Of a DNA stretch of 64,000 nucleotides, positions 18,324-27,915 are shown piece after piece; the first letter of the stretch is position 1, and each line of letters starts with the position of its first letter. The notes below the pieces were generated by a model. The model did no database searches. It had not been told where the DNA came from and saw only the letters and a list, made by a program, of their open reading frames with translations. The stretch is from the NCBI GenBank assembly GCA_964481885.1, contig CAYZUS010000001.1, positions 1 to 64,000 on the forward strand. Reading direction: 5' to 3'. The position numbers and the translations under genes were made by a program. The DNA comes from Fen731 sp964481885 (GTDB lineage: Bacteria; Actinomycetota; Humimicrobiia; Humimicrobiales; Humimicrobiaceae).

Positions 18324-18430
18324 GAAATATTTTGAACGGTTCACATATCTGATATTATTTCAGGTAGAAAGAGGATTTGGATTTTTAAATTTAAAAAATC
18401 ATCGACAGCATAAACGGACATAATTATATT

Positions 18431-19126
18431 ATGTCAGGAAATGATAAAGTAAACAGAATTATCGGGGTGATAGGTAAGCCTCATGGCATTAAGGGTTTTT
18501 CTTATGTCAGGTTGATTACCGATTATCCCGATACTATTTGTAAAGAAGATATTCTATATCTTGATGAAGACTGCACCCAGAAACTGAAGATTGAGGATAT
18601 AAAAAATGTCATCTATAAGGGCCAGTCAAGATTAATTTTTAAATTTTATGGAAACGAAGACAGCGTAAAGGCAGAAAGCCTAAGGGACCTTAACCTTTAC
18701 AGAGACTCTGCCAGCCAGCCCGGGCTGGATAATGATTCTCACTGGGTGGACGAACTGGTGGGTTGCAGTGTTTTTCTTCAAAGCTGTGCAACAGCGAAAG
18801 ATAACGAAAGCGTCAGCATCACTGCAGAAAATAGTGAAAGTAAAAATGACAGCCCTAAAAATAACAAAAGTAAAAGCAGCGCTTTGAAAAATAAGGCAAA
18901 TAAAAGAATTGTCACAAAAAATAAAGAAGATTCCGGCAGCAGCAGCGACAGTAGTGGCTGCATAGGTATCGTTGAGGATGTTAACAGCTGCGCCTATAAT
19001 GACAACCTTTTTGTTGCCACTCCGGATGGAAAAACTATAATTATCCCAATGTATGAAGAATACATTGAAAAAATCGATGTAATGGCCAAAAAGATATATC
19101 TAAATAGTCTCCCGGAGTATATTTAG
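18431..19126 (+). CDS. rimM: Ribosome maturation factor RimM with a low-complexity insert
   Basis: Binds S19 and helps 30S assembly. The N-terminal domain has GVIGKPHGIKGFSYV (residues 12-26). The PRC-barrel part includes WVDELVGC and, after the insert, IGIVEDV and TIIIPMYEEYI. Residues about 118-176 are a Ser/Lys/Asn-rich insert inside the PRC-barrel; this explains 231 residues against a usual 165-180. No ribosome binding site is clear. A short hairpin lies at 18380-18400 upstream. Confidence 0.9.
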   Translation: MSGNDKVNRIIGVIGKPHGIKGFSYVRLITDYPDTICKEDILYLDEDCTQKLKIEDIKNVIYKGQSRLIFKFYGNEDSVKAESLRDLNLYRDSASQPGLDNDSHWVDELVGCSVFLQSCATAKDNESVSITAENSESKNDSPKNNKSKSSALKNKANKRIVTKNKEDSGSSSDSSGCIGIVEDVNSCAYNDNLFVATPDGKTIIIPMYEEYIEKIDVMAKKIYLNSLPEYI

Positions 19127-19277
19127 ACATTTAATAGCTTGTTTAAAAAATACCTGCTGAATATTTCGCAGAAACGGCACTGCAAACAAAATATTAAACT
19201 AAAATCTTAAAACAATTCAAAACTAATTTGTCCATTTAAGCAGATACCTGGTTACCGGAGCAGTTAAATGAAAAAAT

Positions 19278-19976
19278 ATGTTTAAAATAGATGTTGTAAC
19301 AATATTTCCCCAACTTTTTGATAATATTCTTGAGTATGGAGTACTAAAGGAAAGCAAGATCCAGCAGCTTTGTGAATTTAACACATATGACCTCAGGGAT
19401 TTTACCAAAGACAGACATAAAAAAGTCGATGACAGGCCCTTTGGCGGCGGACCCGGAATGGTAATGACCGCACAACCCCTGGATGATGCCGTGGGTTTTA
19501 TAAGGGACCAGAATAGTAAAAGAAATATTACAAATTCCAAAACAATTCTGCTCTCGCCTCAGGGAGCAAAACTCGATCAGAAAATGTTGCGTTATTTTCT
19601 TTCGCTTGAAAATATAATACTTATATGCGGCAGATATGAAGGTGTTGATGAAAGAGCGATAGAACTGCTTGTTGATATGGAAGTTTCTATAGGCGATTAT
19701 GTACTTACAGGTGGTGAAATACCTGCAATGGTAATAATAGACGGTGTTATAAGGCTTATTGAAGGGATAGTTGGAAAAGAACAGTCACTGGTAAATGAAT
19801 CTTTCGAACAGGACCTTCTTGACTTTCCTCAATACACAAGGCCTGAAGTCTACAAAGGGCTGATAGTCCCGGAAGTGCTTCTAAGCGGCAATCATGCTAA
19901 GATAGAAAAATGGCGAAAAGAAAAGTCGCTTGAAAATACGAAGATTAAAAGACCTGACCTGTTGTATAAAAAATAA
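19278..19976 (+). CDS. trmD: tRNA (guanine37-N1)-methyltransferase
   Basis: Methylates G37 of tRNAs reading CNN codons, preventing frameshifts. The trefoil-knot SPOUT enzyme is recognised by MFKIDVVTIFP, RPFGGGPGMVMTAQPL, CGRYEGVDERAIE and SIGDYVLTGGEIPAMV. The 232 residues fit. One of its substrates, tRNA-Pro(GGG), is encoded at 59.6 kb. Confidence 0.96.
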   Translation: MFKIDVVTIFPQLFDNILEYGVLKESKIQQLCEFNTYDLRDFTKDRHKKVDDRPFGGGPGMVMTAQPLDDAVGFIRDQNSKRNITNSKTILLSPQGAKLDQKMLRYFLSLENIILICGRYEGVDERAIELLVDMEVSIGDYVLTGGEIPAMVIIDGVIRLIEGIVGKEQSLVNESFEQDLLDFPQYTRPEVYKGLIVPEVLLSGNHAKIEKWRKEKSLENTKIKRPDLLYKK

Positions 19977-20163
19977 GTGAAATTAATCATTGATGATTAG
20001 ATGACAAAATCGGAATTTATAAATTTATAAATTGTTAAAAGAAGAGCAATTTTGACATATAAAGTTATCAGGAGGCGCCCTGATTTCAGCCTTTTAATTC
20101 AATTAAAAGTTTGGATATTTAAATTTTAATTGATAGTTATAAAATAAATTGCAAAACATTTAA

Positions 20164-20192
20164 TTGACAAAAACAATTAAATTCTTTATATT
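20164..20192 (+). promoter_or_regulatory. Strong sigma-70-type promoter before rplS
   Basis: A consensus TTGACA (20164-20169), a 17-base spacer and TATATT (20187-20192). The transcript would start near 20199, giving a leader of about 60 bases containing a TATGAATTGA direct repeat. It would serve rplS and lepB. Confidence 0.75.
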
Positions 20193-20262
20193 TTCTTAGT
20201 TTGTCTTTTGTATATGAATTGACATATGAATTGAATATAAATTAATAGTCCGGAGTAAAGAA

Positions 20263-20604
20263 ATGAACATATTGGATAAAGTAGAAAGTAAATACTTAAA
20301 AACTGATAACCCTGAATTTAAAGCTGGAGACAAGGTTAAAGTAAACCTTAGAATAAAAGAAGAGACCAAAGAAAGAATACAAAGTTTTGAAGGTATTGTA
20401 ATAAAAATGCAGGGCGGCGGGATAAACAAGACTTTCACTGTAAGAAAAATTTCTTTTAATGTTGGAGTGGAAAGGACTTTCCTTATTCATTCACCAATGA
20501 TTGCGTCTATAACCAAAATAAATACCGGTATCGTAAGAAGGGCCAAGCTTTACTATATCAGGAAAAAAATAGGCAAAAAATCAAAAATTGAATTTGAAAA
20601 ATAA
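20263..20604 (+). CDS. rplS: 50S ribosomal protein bL19
   Basis: Large-subunit protein at the subunit interface. FKAGDKVKVNLRIKE, RIQSFEGIVI and FTVRKISFNVGVERTF are diagnostic. The 113 residues are normal. Its own promoter lies at 20164-20192. The last 17 bases overlap lepB. Confidence 0.97.
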   Translation: MNILDKVESKYLKTDNPEFKAGDKVKVNLRIKEETKERIQSFEGIVIKMQGGGINKTFTVRKISFNVGVERTFLIHSPMIASITKINTGIVRRAKLYYIRKKIGKKSKIEFEK

Positions 20605-21124
20605 AAAAAATATATTCAAAGAATTACTTGGGTATATCATTGTTGCGGCAATAGCAGCAGTTATTTCGATAACTTTAAGAATTTTTGTAATAGAACCGTT
20701 TATTGTCCCCACTCCCTCAATGTCTCCGACACTTCTTGTCGGCGACAAGGTGATAGTCAGCAAGCTGGAATATAAATTCAAACCAGTAAAAAGAGGGGAC
20801 ATAGTAGCGATATATTCTCCTCTTGAAAAAAAGAATCTCGTTAAAAGAGTAATTGGCCTCTCCGGTGAAACAATCAGCTTTTCTGAAGATGATTTTGTGT
20901 ATATTGACGGTAACAAGCTTTCAGAACCTTATCTCCCTGAGTCAGTAATCCCTGCCTATGAAGTCAAAACTTACAAGATAGGCAGCAATGAGTTTTTTGT
21001 TATGGGGGACAACAGGAACAATAGTGCTGACAGCAGAGTTTTTGGACCGATTTCGATGGATAAGATTTTCGGAAGAGTCATCTTTATATACGGACCATTT
21101 TCAAGAGCCAGTAAACCCATCTGA
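20588..21124 (+). CDS. lepB: Signal peptidase I
   Basis: Membrane-bound serine/lysine protease that removes signal peptides. One N-terminal membrane segment (about residues 12-32) precedes the catalytic PSMSPTL serine. The lysine lies in VKRVIGLSGE, and box E is MGDNRNNSADSRVFGPI. The 178 residues fit the Gram-positive type. The only starts are TTG codons inside the end of rplS with no binding site of their own, so translation is probably coupled to rplS. Confidence 0.94.
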   Translation: MNLKNKKNIFKELLGYIIVAAIAAVISITLRIFVIEPFIVPTPSMSPTLLVGDKVIVSKLEYKFKPVKRGDIVAIYSPLEKKNLVKRVIGLSGETISFSEDDFVYIDGNKLSEPYLPESVIPAYEVKTYKIGSNEFFVMGDNRNNSADSRVFGPISMDKIFGRVIFIYGPFSRASKPI

Positions 21125-21212
21125 TATAAATAGCCTTCTGCATAAAAAGGACATTTTAAGGTTTCGTAAACAGGGTATTTTTAATGGAAAATTATAATTT
21201 GTAAAGAATAGT

Positions 21213-21241
21213 TTGACATTTATACTAAGCTGCTATTGAAT
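21213..21241 (+). promoter_or_regulatory. Possible promoter before rnhB
   Basis: A perfect TTGACA (21213-21218) is followed after 17 bases by TTGAAT, a weak -10. The transcript would start about 45 bases before rnhB. Confidence 0.3.
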
Positions 21242-21290
21242 AATATTTAAGTGACAATCAACTGGAAAACAATCCTTTTATGGGTTGTAC

Positions 21291-21923
21291 ATGAAATTTA
21301 AAGAAGTAAAAAGGCTTATAAATTTATCCGCCTATGAAGACGAGCTTTATCTGTGCGGCTATAATGCAATTGCAGGAGTTGATGAGGCAGGAAGAGGTTC
21401 GCTTGCCGGCCCCATAGTTGCTGCTGCTGTAATTCTTGACCGCAATAAAATTCTTCTTGAAAAGTTAAATGATTCAAAAAAATTAACTGCCAAAACAAGA
21501 GACAGGCTGTTCAGGACGATTGTAAGAAACTGTAAAAGCTGGTCCGTGGCCCGGGTATCTCCCTTTGTCATCGACAGGATTTCATTAGGAAAATCAAACC
21601 TCCTGGTTATGAAAAAGACAATACTTTATCTTAAAAGCAAACCGGATATTGTTATTACTGACGCTCTTGCAATAACCCTAAGAAAATTCGATACAGAGAT
21701 AATACCCATAATTAATGGTGATGAGCTCAGCGCCAGTATTGCCGCTGCTTCAGTGATTGCAAAGGTGATAAGAGACAGGCTGATGCTTAAGTATTCACGG
21801 CAGTACCCTGAATATGACTTTGCAACAAATAAAGGCTATGGAACCAGAAAACACATGCTTGCCCTGAAAAAATATGGTCCTTGCAAAATACACAGAGTAT
21901 CATTCAGGGGAGTCCTTAATTGA
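21291..21923 (+). CDS. rnhB: Ribonuclease HII
   Basis: Removes ribonucleotides from DNA/RNA hybrids. GVDEAGRGSLAGPIVAAAV carries the first Asp-Glu pair; VITDAL and SIAAASVIAKVIRD carry the others. ATG 21291 gives 210 residues, and a TTG six bases upstream is possible. The stop codon overlaps the TTG start of the next gene by four bases. The order trmD-rplS-lepB-rnhB-yraN is widely conserved. Confidence 0.94.
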   Translation: MKFKEVKRLINLSAYEDELYLCGYNAIAGVDEAGRGSLAGPIVAAAVILDRNKILLEKLNDSKKLTAKTRDRLFRTIVRNCKSWSVARVSPFVIDRISLGKSNLLVMKKTILYLKSKPDIVITDALAITLRKFDTEIIPIINGDELSASIAAASVIAKVIRDRLMLKYSRQYPEYDFATNKGYGTRKHMLALKKYGPCKIHRVSFRGVLN

Positions 21924-22273
21924 TTGCAAAAAAAGTACTTGGGAATATAGGGGAAATAAAAGCCTGTGAATATCTCGAGTCTGCCGGGTATTTGATTTTT
22001 GAAAAAAATTTCAGGTGCGCTTGCGGAGAGATTGATATAATAGCAGGAAATAAAGACGCAATATGCTTTATTGAAGTCAAGACCAGGGCAAACGCAAATT
22101 ATGGCGAACCACAGGAATCAGTAAATCCGCTAAAAACTTCCAGGATAAGAAATACGGCAAGTTATTACCTTGGGCTCAAGCAGCTAAACAGTTCTGAAGT
22201 AAGCTTTGATGTTATATCAATAAAAGTATCAGGCAAAAAACTTCTGCTGGAGCATTTTAAAAACTGCTTTTAA
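21920..22273 (+). CDS. yraN: UPF0102 (YraN) endonuclease-like protein
   Basis: Conserved small protein with a PD-(D/E)XK-like fold and unsettled function. The hallmark GEIDIIAGNKDAICFIEVKTR (Asp, then Glu-x-Lys) is intact, preceded by LGNIGEIKACEYLE. It has 117 residues. The TTG start overlaps rnhB by four bases. It is followed by comM and dprA, so it sits in a group linked to DNA uptake and processing. Confidence 0.9.
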   Translation: MIAKKVLGNIGEIKACEYLESAGYLIFEKNFRCACGEIDIIAGNKDAICFIEVKTRANANYGEPQESVNPLKTSRIRNTASYYLGLKQLNSSEVSFDVISIKVSGKKLLLEHFKNCF

Positions 22274-22329
22274 ATGAAATAGTTATATATATATTTGCAT
22301 AAATACGTAAATAAATATATACTCTATTT

Positions 22330-24057
22330 ATGTTTTTTAAACTTGACAGTTTTGCCCTTGCAGGAATTGAAGCAATAAGTATTTCAGTGGAAATACATAT
22401 GTCCAATGGACTTCCGTCATTTACAATAGTGGGATTACCGGATAAGGCTGTAAATGAATCAAGGCAGAGGGTCAGGGCCGCAATATTAAACAGCGGTTAT
22501 ATTTTTCCGATGAAGAGGATAATAATCAATCTTGCACCTGCAGATATAAAAAAAGAGGGAGTATTGTACGACCTTCCTATAGCAGTCGCACTGCTTATTG
22601 TAAGCGGGCAGGTAAAAAATCTGAATACTGAGATAATAAGACAGTCAGGGTTTATAGGTGAACTGTCTCTTGATGGAAAAATAAATTCCGTAAGAGGTAT
22701 TATCAGCATGGCAGAGAAGTCTGCAGAACTTAGTAAAAAATATTTTTTTATTCCAGAAGATAATCTTGATCAGGCAGCAGTTATAAGCAATATAGGGATA
22801 CTGGGCTGTAGGGACCTTGCATATGTCATAGGAATTATATCCGGCACTATTGTGATTTTTAAAGAAGCAGTATTTTCGGGCCGGGGAGCCGATAGTGCAA
22901 GTCCTGCAGGAGCAGGATTATTTATAGAGGCTAAAAACAATAGAGAAGACCGGCACAACGGCCATTTTAGCCAGAGTAGTGGCAAACCTGATAAAAAGAG
23001 TGGATTTCTGGATGATGCAAGTGGAGTCCAGAAAGCGGCGGGAGGCTTTTCAAATTCAGCGGGCAGCACTGCAGATAGTGATCCGGAGGATGATTTCAGT
23101 GATATTAAAGGACAATTTAAGGCAAGGCGGGCGATGGAAATTGCAGCAGCAGGCATGCACAATGTGATGCTTGTCGGCCCGCCAGGGTCAGGAAAAACAA
23201 TGCTGGCCAAAAGGATTTTATCGATTATGCCTGATTTAAGTAAGGATGAAAGCATAGAAGTAACAAAAATTTACAGCCTGTACAAAAAATACAGCAGTGG
23301 GCTTATTGTAAAGCGGCCATTTATTAATCCCCATAATACAATAACACAGGCCAGCCTTATAGGAGGCGGGACAACACCACGGCCCGGAGAGATAAGTCTT
23401 GCGCACAGAGGAATATTATTCCTTGATGAATTTTCCCAATACCCCCAGTCGCATATAGAATCTTTAAGGCTTCCATTGGAAAACAAGGAAGTTATAATTT
23501 CCAGAAATAACCTGTTTTACAGGTTTCCATGCAGTTTCATGTTTATAGTCGCGATGAACCCCTGCAGTTGCGGCTACAGAGGCGACGAAAGGAAAAGATG
23601 CAGATGTACCGATAATGAGCTTCGAAGATACTGGAAAGGTATTTCTGGCCCGACATTAGACAGGATAGATATGAGAATAAATGTGCCAAGGCTGAATGAA
23701 GATGAGTTTTCCCAGGCTGCAATTAAAACAGAATCCTCCCGCCAGATAAAAATTCGCGTGGTTTCATGCCATGAAATACAGAAAAAGAGATTCTCTGATG
23801 CAGGGTGTTATTTGGAAAGCAGCATTAAATATAATTCAGAAACAGGTGCAAAACTGATAAATAAATGGATGACAGAAAACAGTGAAATAGTGAAACTAAT
23901 TCCAAGGATGGTTACAAAATATAATCTTTCTGCCAGGGCAGTAGCAAGCCTTATAAAGGTAGCAAGAACCATATCCGATCTTGAAAACAGCAAAAATATA
24001 AGCACTTCAAGTTTTTTTGAAGCATTAAATTACAGAGTTAATCCTGAATATGAATAG
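22330..24057 (+). CDS. comM: Mg-chelatase-like AAA ATPase, ComM/YifB family
   Basis: AAA+ helicase of the ComM family, which drives branch migration during natural transformation. The N-terminal domain includes NGLPSFTIVGLPDKAV and INLAPADIKKEG. The AAA core has Walker A GPPGSGKTML and LFLDEFSQYPQSHIESLRLPLE. A cysteine-rich segment, MNPCSCGYRGDERKRCRC, precedes the C-terminal lid. Residues about 181-255 are a Gly/Ser/Asp-rich insert between the two domains, longer than usual. The end overlaps dprA by eight bases. Confidence 0.92.
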   Translation: MFFKLDSFALAGIEAISISVEIHMSNGLPSFTIVGLPDKAVNESRQRVRAAILNSGYIFPMKRIIINLAPADIKKEGVLYDLPIAVALLIVSGQVKNLNTEIIRQSGFIGELSLDGKINSVRGIISMAEKSAELSKKYFFIPEDNLDQAAVISNIGILGCRDLAYVIGIISGTIVIFKEAVFSGRGADSASPAGAGLFIEAKNNREDRHNGHFSQSSGKPDKKSGFLDDASGVQKAAGGFSNSAGSTADSDPEDDFSDIKGQFKARRAMEIAAAGMHNVMLVGPPGSGKTMLAKRILSIMPDLSKDESIEVTKIYSLYKKYSSGLIVKRPFINPHNTITQASLIGGGTTPRPGEISLAHRGILFLDEFSQYPQSHIESLRLPLENKEVIISRNNLFYRFPCSFMFIVAMNPCSCGYRGDERKRCRCTDNELRRYWKGISGPTLDRIDMRINVPRLNEDEFSQAAIKTESSRQIKIRVVSCHEIQKKRFSDAGCYLESSIKYNSETGAKLINKWMTENSEIVKLIPRMVTKYNLSARAVASLIKVARTISDLENSKNISTSSFFEALNYRVNPEYE

Positions 24058-25258
24058 AGACAGCGAAACAATACTAAAAATACTTTGTGAAAAAAGGTTA
24101 AGACCTTCAGATTTTATCAGCTGTTACAAAAGAAATAATCGGGATATCAAAAAAACTCTGGAAAGCCTCAATGCCATGTTTTTTACTACAAGGAAAAGCA
24201 TGTTCGACCAGCCGCAACCGGGAGTTTCCGCAGAAAATGTTGATGTGTTAAATAATTTACTAAGAATACTTAAATGCAGCAATTCAGATGTAGTCAATAT
24301 TTCTGAACATAATTATCCTTTACTTCTGAAAGAGATATTTTTTCCGCCGCCTGTTCTTTTTTACAAAGGAGCCAAAATCCTGGAAAATAATCTGTGCATA
24401 GCTATTGTTGGCACAAGAAAATCAACAGCTTACGGAAGGGATGCAGCAAGGTATTTCGCAGCTCAACTGTCAAAAGAAGGTATTACGATTGTCAGCGGAC
24501 TTGCTTCAGGGATAGATTATCACGCTCATAAGGCTTCAGTAAACGAAAAAGGCTCAAGTATTGGAGTCCTGGGTTGCGGCATTGATGTCATTTATCCTGC
24601 TGAAAATAAAGATCTTTATAATGAGCTTGGCACCCGTGGCAGCATCGTAAGCGAGTTTTTTCCTGGGACACCACCGCTGAAAAATAATTTTCCTGCAAGA
24701 AACAGGATAATCAGCGGTTTATGCGCCGGTGTTCTGGTGATTGAAGCACCGGAAAAAAGCGGTGCGCTTATTACATGCGACTTTGCTGTAAACCAGGACA
24801 GAGAGATATTTGCCGTACCCGGAAGTATTTTTAATCCGGATATTAAAGGAAACCACAGTCTGATAAAAAGTGGAGCAAAGATTGCAACTCACCCTGATGA
24901 TATTCTTGAAGAGATTGGGGGTTTTTACAGTATTTATAAAGAAATTTCCGGCAACACAACTTCAAAAACATTGCCGTCCAAAGCTGAAAATAGTCAACAA
25001 TTAACCACTGTGATGCCAGCTTCACTGAAACAATCAGGATTTCCAGATAAGTTTTTAAAAACCCCAAATATTTTTAACACAGCAGATAAGGAACAAAAGA
25101 TAGTATATGATTTAATTGGTTTTAAGCCATTAAGCCTTGAAGAAATAGTAGCTGGTACAGGGTTTAAAACAGAAGATGTATTAAGGGCCATAGCTCTTCT
25201 TGAATTTAATAATCTTATTTGTGAAAAAAACCTAAATCAATTTGTAAGAATATGTTAA
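24050..25258 (+). CDS. dprA: DNA-processing protein DprA
   Basis: Binds incoming single-stranded DNA and loads RecA. The Rossmann-like core has IAIVGTRKSTAYG, IVSGLASGIDYHAHKAS, GVLGCGIDVIYPAEN and FPARNRIISGL. After a Ser/Thr-rich linker a winged-helix domain (SLEEIVAGTGFKTEDVLRAIALLEFNNLI) ends the protein. The 402 residues fit. With comM upstream this suggests DNA uptake or recombination capability, although no uptake machinery is in the window. Confidence 0.94.
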   Translation: MNRDSETILKILCEKRLRPSDFISCYKRNNRDIKKTLESLNAMFFTTRKSMFDQPQPGVSAENVDVLNNLLRILKCSNSDVVNISEHNYPLLLKEIFFPPPVLFYKGAKILENNLCIAIVGTRKSTAYGRDAARYFAAQLSKEGITIVSGLASGIDYHAHKASVNEKGSSIGVLGCGIDVIYPAENKDLYNELGTRGSIVSEFFPGTPPLKNNFPARNRIISGLCAGVLVIEAPEKSGALITCDFAVNQDREIFAVPGSIFNPDIKGNHSLIKSGAKIATHPDDILEEIGGFYSIYKEISGNTTSKTLPSKAENSQQLTTVMPASLKQSGFPDKFLKTPNIFNTADKEQKIVYDLIGFKPLSLEEIVAGTGFKTEDVLRAIALLEFNNLICEKNLNQFVRIC

Positions 25259-25334
25259 AATCTTGTCTGAAAGCAGAATTATAAGTGATATATATGGTCG
25301 CAAAAGTCACGGCGATTTTTTAAAGGAAGGATTT

Positions 25335-25754
25335 ATGATATTTAAGAGAAAAAAAGTTGAACGTCCAAAAAACCGTCTGGGGCTTGCATTACTTAAGTAT
25401 GACGGTATATGGAACTCTGATTTGAAGAAGATAATTCAAAGTATAAAGGACAAAAAGGCTGTAAACAGCGCAAGGGCCGGAACTATCCTTGATAATGTTT
25501 TTTACAAGCTCGATGCAATCGCAGATGATATTTCACGGGAAAATTTTAAAACTGATTACCGCTCAGACAAGACAAGAGATATGATTCTTGAGATTCTTGG
25601 GGATTTAAAAGAATTTCTTTCACTTCTCAGGGCAAATTCTTTTGATTTTACAAACCCTCTCCTGGATTCGTCTGGGGCGAAGCTTCTACATTTAATCGAG
25701 ACCAGAGAATCTCTAAAAAGTAAAATGAAGGATATTGAAAGCGATTATCTGTAA
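25335..25754 (+). CDS. Conserved-looking hypothetical protein
   Basis: 139 residues, not recognised. It begins with a basic stretch MIFKRKKVERPKNR, followed by helical segments rich in Asp, Lys and Leu (LKKIIQSIKDKKAV, MILEILGDLKEFLSLLRAN). No membrane segment, cysteines or catalytic motif are visible. ATG 25335 has a good GGAAGG site four bases upstream; a TTG at 25263 would extend it without support. It lies in the same direction between dprA and xer, probably in one transcript. Confidence 0.7.
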   Translation: MIFKRKKVERPKNRLGLALLKYDGIWNSDLKKIIQSIKDKKAVNSARAGTILDNVFYKLDAIADDISRENFKTDYRSDKTRDMILEILGDLKEFLSLLRANSFDFTNPLLDSSGAKLLHLIETRESLKSKMKDIESDYL

Positions 25755-25798
25755 AGTCCGATTTTATAACTGTGTTATTGATGCTTCAGGAAGAATTT

Positions 25799-26851
25799 AT
25801 GGATATTAAAGAAAGTCTTGAGCTATACTGCAGGCATTTAAAATATGAAAAAAACCTGGCAGTAAATTCAATAAACGCATACAGTAAAGACCTGGCGCAG
25901 TTTACAGATTTCCTTTCCAAAAAACAAATCGATGACACAAGCCTTATAAGCCTGGATCTGTTCAGGGAGTTTTTAAAATTTACAGACAGATATAAATACT
26001 CCAACAGGACATTAATCAGGAAATATTCCTCATATAACAATTTTTTTAAATTTTGTGAATTAAACGGATATATACAAAACCAGATAAGCCAGTTTATCCT
26101 TCCGCCAAAAAAACAATCAAGACTGTATTCTTTTCTTACAGAACCTCAGGCAAAAGCATTGGTGGAAAAAATGGATTCGAGCGGAATAACCGGAATAAGA
26201 AACAGGGCATTGATCGAGTTCATATATTCCACTGGCGCAAGAGTAAGTGAGGTCGAGGGTTTAAAGCTTAAGGACCTTGATTTGGAAAACAATTCAGCAA
26301 TTGTTTTTGGAAAGGGTAGAAAATACAGGACAGTATACTTAAACAGGAATGCAAAAGAATGGCTGGAAAAGTATCTTGAGATAAGATCTCAGTTTGTTTA
26401 CTCAAAGAAAAATATGAGTTACCAGGATGGTGAAACTAATACGGAATCCGGAAATAGCATTGAATCGACAAATAATCCGGAGATGAAAGCCGGCCGGCAG
26501 CCAAAAACTGACTCACTGCTAAAAGATCATATGCAGCCGGGGGGAGGCGGATATCTTTTTTTAAACAGGTTTGGCAAAAAACTTGACGTAAGAAGCTACA
26601 GAAATATTCTTTCCAAAAGCCTTGCCCAGGCCAGTATCGCCCATAAAATCAGTCCACACGGCTTAAGGCACAGTTTTGCCACACATCTTCTGCAGGATGG
26701 AGCAGGGATAAGGGAAATCCAGGAACTGCTTGGTCATGAAAATATTACAACCACACAGATCTATACGCATCTTAATATAAAAAAGCTTAAAGAAGATTTT
26801 AATAAATTCCATCCAAGAGCTGTAGAAAAGAATGAGGATGACAGTGATTAG
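25799..26851 (+). CDS. xerC: Tyrosine recombinase XerC/XerD family
   Basis: Site-specific recombinase that resolves chromosome dimers. The N-terminal SAM-like domain (YEKNLAVNSINAYSKDLAQF) is followed by the catalytic domain with Arg in STGARVSEVEGL, Lys in GKGRKYRTVYL, HGLRHSFATH, GHENITTTQ and the Tyr in QIYTHLNIKKL. Residues about 198-250 are a polar insert between the Lys and HxxR motifs. ATG 25799 follows AGGAAG. XerC and XerD cannot be told apart from this sequence alone; the dprA neighbour favours XerC. Confidence 0.85.
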   Translation: MDIKESLELYCRHLKYEKNLAVNSINAYSKDLAQFTDFLSKKQIDDTSLISLDLFREFLKFTDRYKYSNRTLIRKYSSYNNFFKFCELNGYIQNQISQFILPPKKQSRLYSFLTEPQAKALVEKMDSSGITGIRNRALIEFIYSTGARVSEVEGLKLKDLDLENNSAIVFGKGRKYRTVYLNRNAKEWLEKYLEIRSQFVYSKKNMSYQDGETNTESGNSIESTNNPEMKAGRQPKTDSLLKDHMQPGGGGYLFLNRFGKKLDVRSYRNILSKSLAQASIAHKISPHGLRHSFATHLLQDGAGIREIQELLGHENITTTQIYTHLNIKKLKEDFNKFHPRAVEKNEDDSD

Positions 26852-26881
26852 AAAATAACGAAAAATTCTAATTTTAATTGT

Positions 26882-26910
26882 TTGCTCAATAAACAGGATT
26901 ATGTTAAAAT
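26882..26910 (+). promoter_or_regulatory. Promoter and leader of rpsB
   Basis: TTGCTC (26882-26887), a 17-base spacer and TAAAAT (26905-26910). The leader of about 90 bases contains a small CACCG...CGGT..GGTG hairpin around 26931-26952 that could be an S2 autoregulatory element, as seen upstream of rpsB in other bacteria. Confidence 0.5.
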
Positions 26911-27008
26911 TCTACGTTGAAAATTCACACACCGCTTTCGGTAATATGGTGACTGCAAAACAGTTATAAGTGGTGGAGGAAAAACCATAAAAAATGAAAG
27001 GAACACTA

Positions 27009-27878
27009 ATGGAAAACATCGTAACGATGAAGCAGCTCCTTGAAGTTGGAGTGCATTTCGGACATCAGACCAGAAAATGGAATCCCAAAATGAAAAGGTA
27101 TATATTTGCTGAAAAAAATGGCATTTATATTATCGATCTCCAGCAGACACTTCAGCTTTTAATTGAAGCTTATGAACATGTGAGAAGAGTTTCAGCTACC
27201 GGGGGAAATGTTCTGTTTGTAGGGACCAAAAAGCAGACACAGGATATTATAGAAAACTATGCTACTGAATGCGGCATGCCATACATCCGAAACAGATGGC
27301 TGGGTGGTATACTTACCAATTTCAGGACAATTTATGCAAGAACAAAAAGAATCTCAGAAATTGAGAATATGGAAAAAAATGGCGTTTTTGAGATGATTCC
27401 TAAAAAAGAAGTTCTGCAGATAAGGAAAGAATACGAAAAACTGCTTTATAATATCGGTGGGATAAGAGACATGACCAAGCTTCCTGACCTTTTATTTGTA
27501 ATAGATCCGCATAAAGAAATTATTGCAGTTGCTGAAGCTAAAAAGCTGGGAATACCTGTTGTAGGTATCGTAGATACAAACTGTGACCCTGATAATGTTG
27601 ATTACGTTATTCCGGGAAATGATGATGCAATAAGGTCATGCAGTCTTATAACAAGCGTTATCGCAAATGCCGTTAAAAAAGGCAGGGAGGACAGAAATAT
27701 CACTATAGAAAAACCGGTGCCTGCTGAACCTTCAGTTGCTGCAGAAGAAAAAACAGCCAGAGCAAAAATAAAAACAAAGACTGCTGATGTTAAAGGTACT
27801 GAAGAAGCAGAAGTAACAGAGGACCTTGATGCTTCTGACGATACAGATAACGATATTGATTCTTTGGAAAAGATATAG
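27009..27878 (+). CDS. rpsB: 30S ribosomal protein uS2 with charged C-terminal extension
   Basis: Small-subunit protein. MKQLLEVGVHFGHQTRKWNPKM and FVIDPHKEIIAVAEAKKLGIP are diagnostic. ATG 27009 follows AAAGGA by six bases and gives the normal N-terminus; an ATG at 26994 would add five residues and is 14 bases from GGAGG. The last 55 residues are a lysine then aspartate/glutamate-rich tail, as in some Actinobacteria. tsf follows 37 bases downstream. Confidence 0.96.
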   Translation: MENIVTMKQLLEVGVHFGHQTRKWNPKMKRYIFAEKNGIYIIDLQQTLQLLIEAYEHVRRVSATGGNVLFVGTKKQTQDIIENYATECGMPYIRNRWLGGILTNFRTIYARTKRISEIENMEKNGVFEMIPKKEVLQIRKEYEKLLYNIGGIRDMTKLPDLLFVIDPHKEIIAVAEAKKLGIPVVGIVDTNCDPDNVDYVIPGNDDAIRSCSLITSVIANAVKKGREDRNITIEKPVPAEPSVAAEEKTARAKIKTKTADVKGTEEAEVTEDLDASDDTDNDIDSLEKI

Positions 27879-27915
27879 ATTAAGTTTTTAAAAATTTAAA
27901 CCACAGGGGGTTTTA

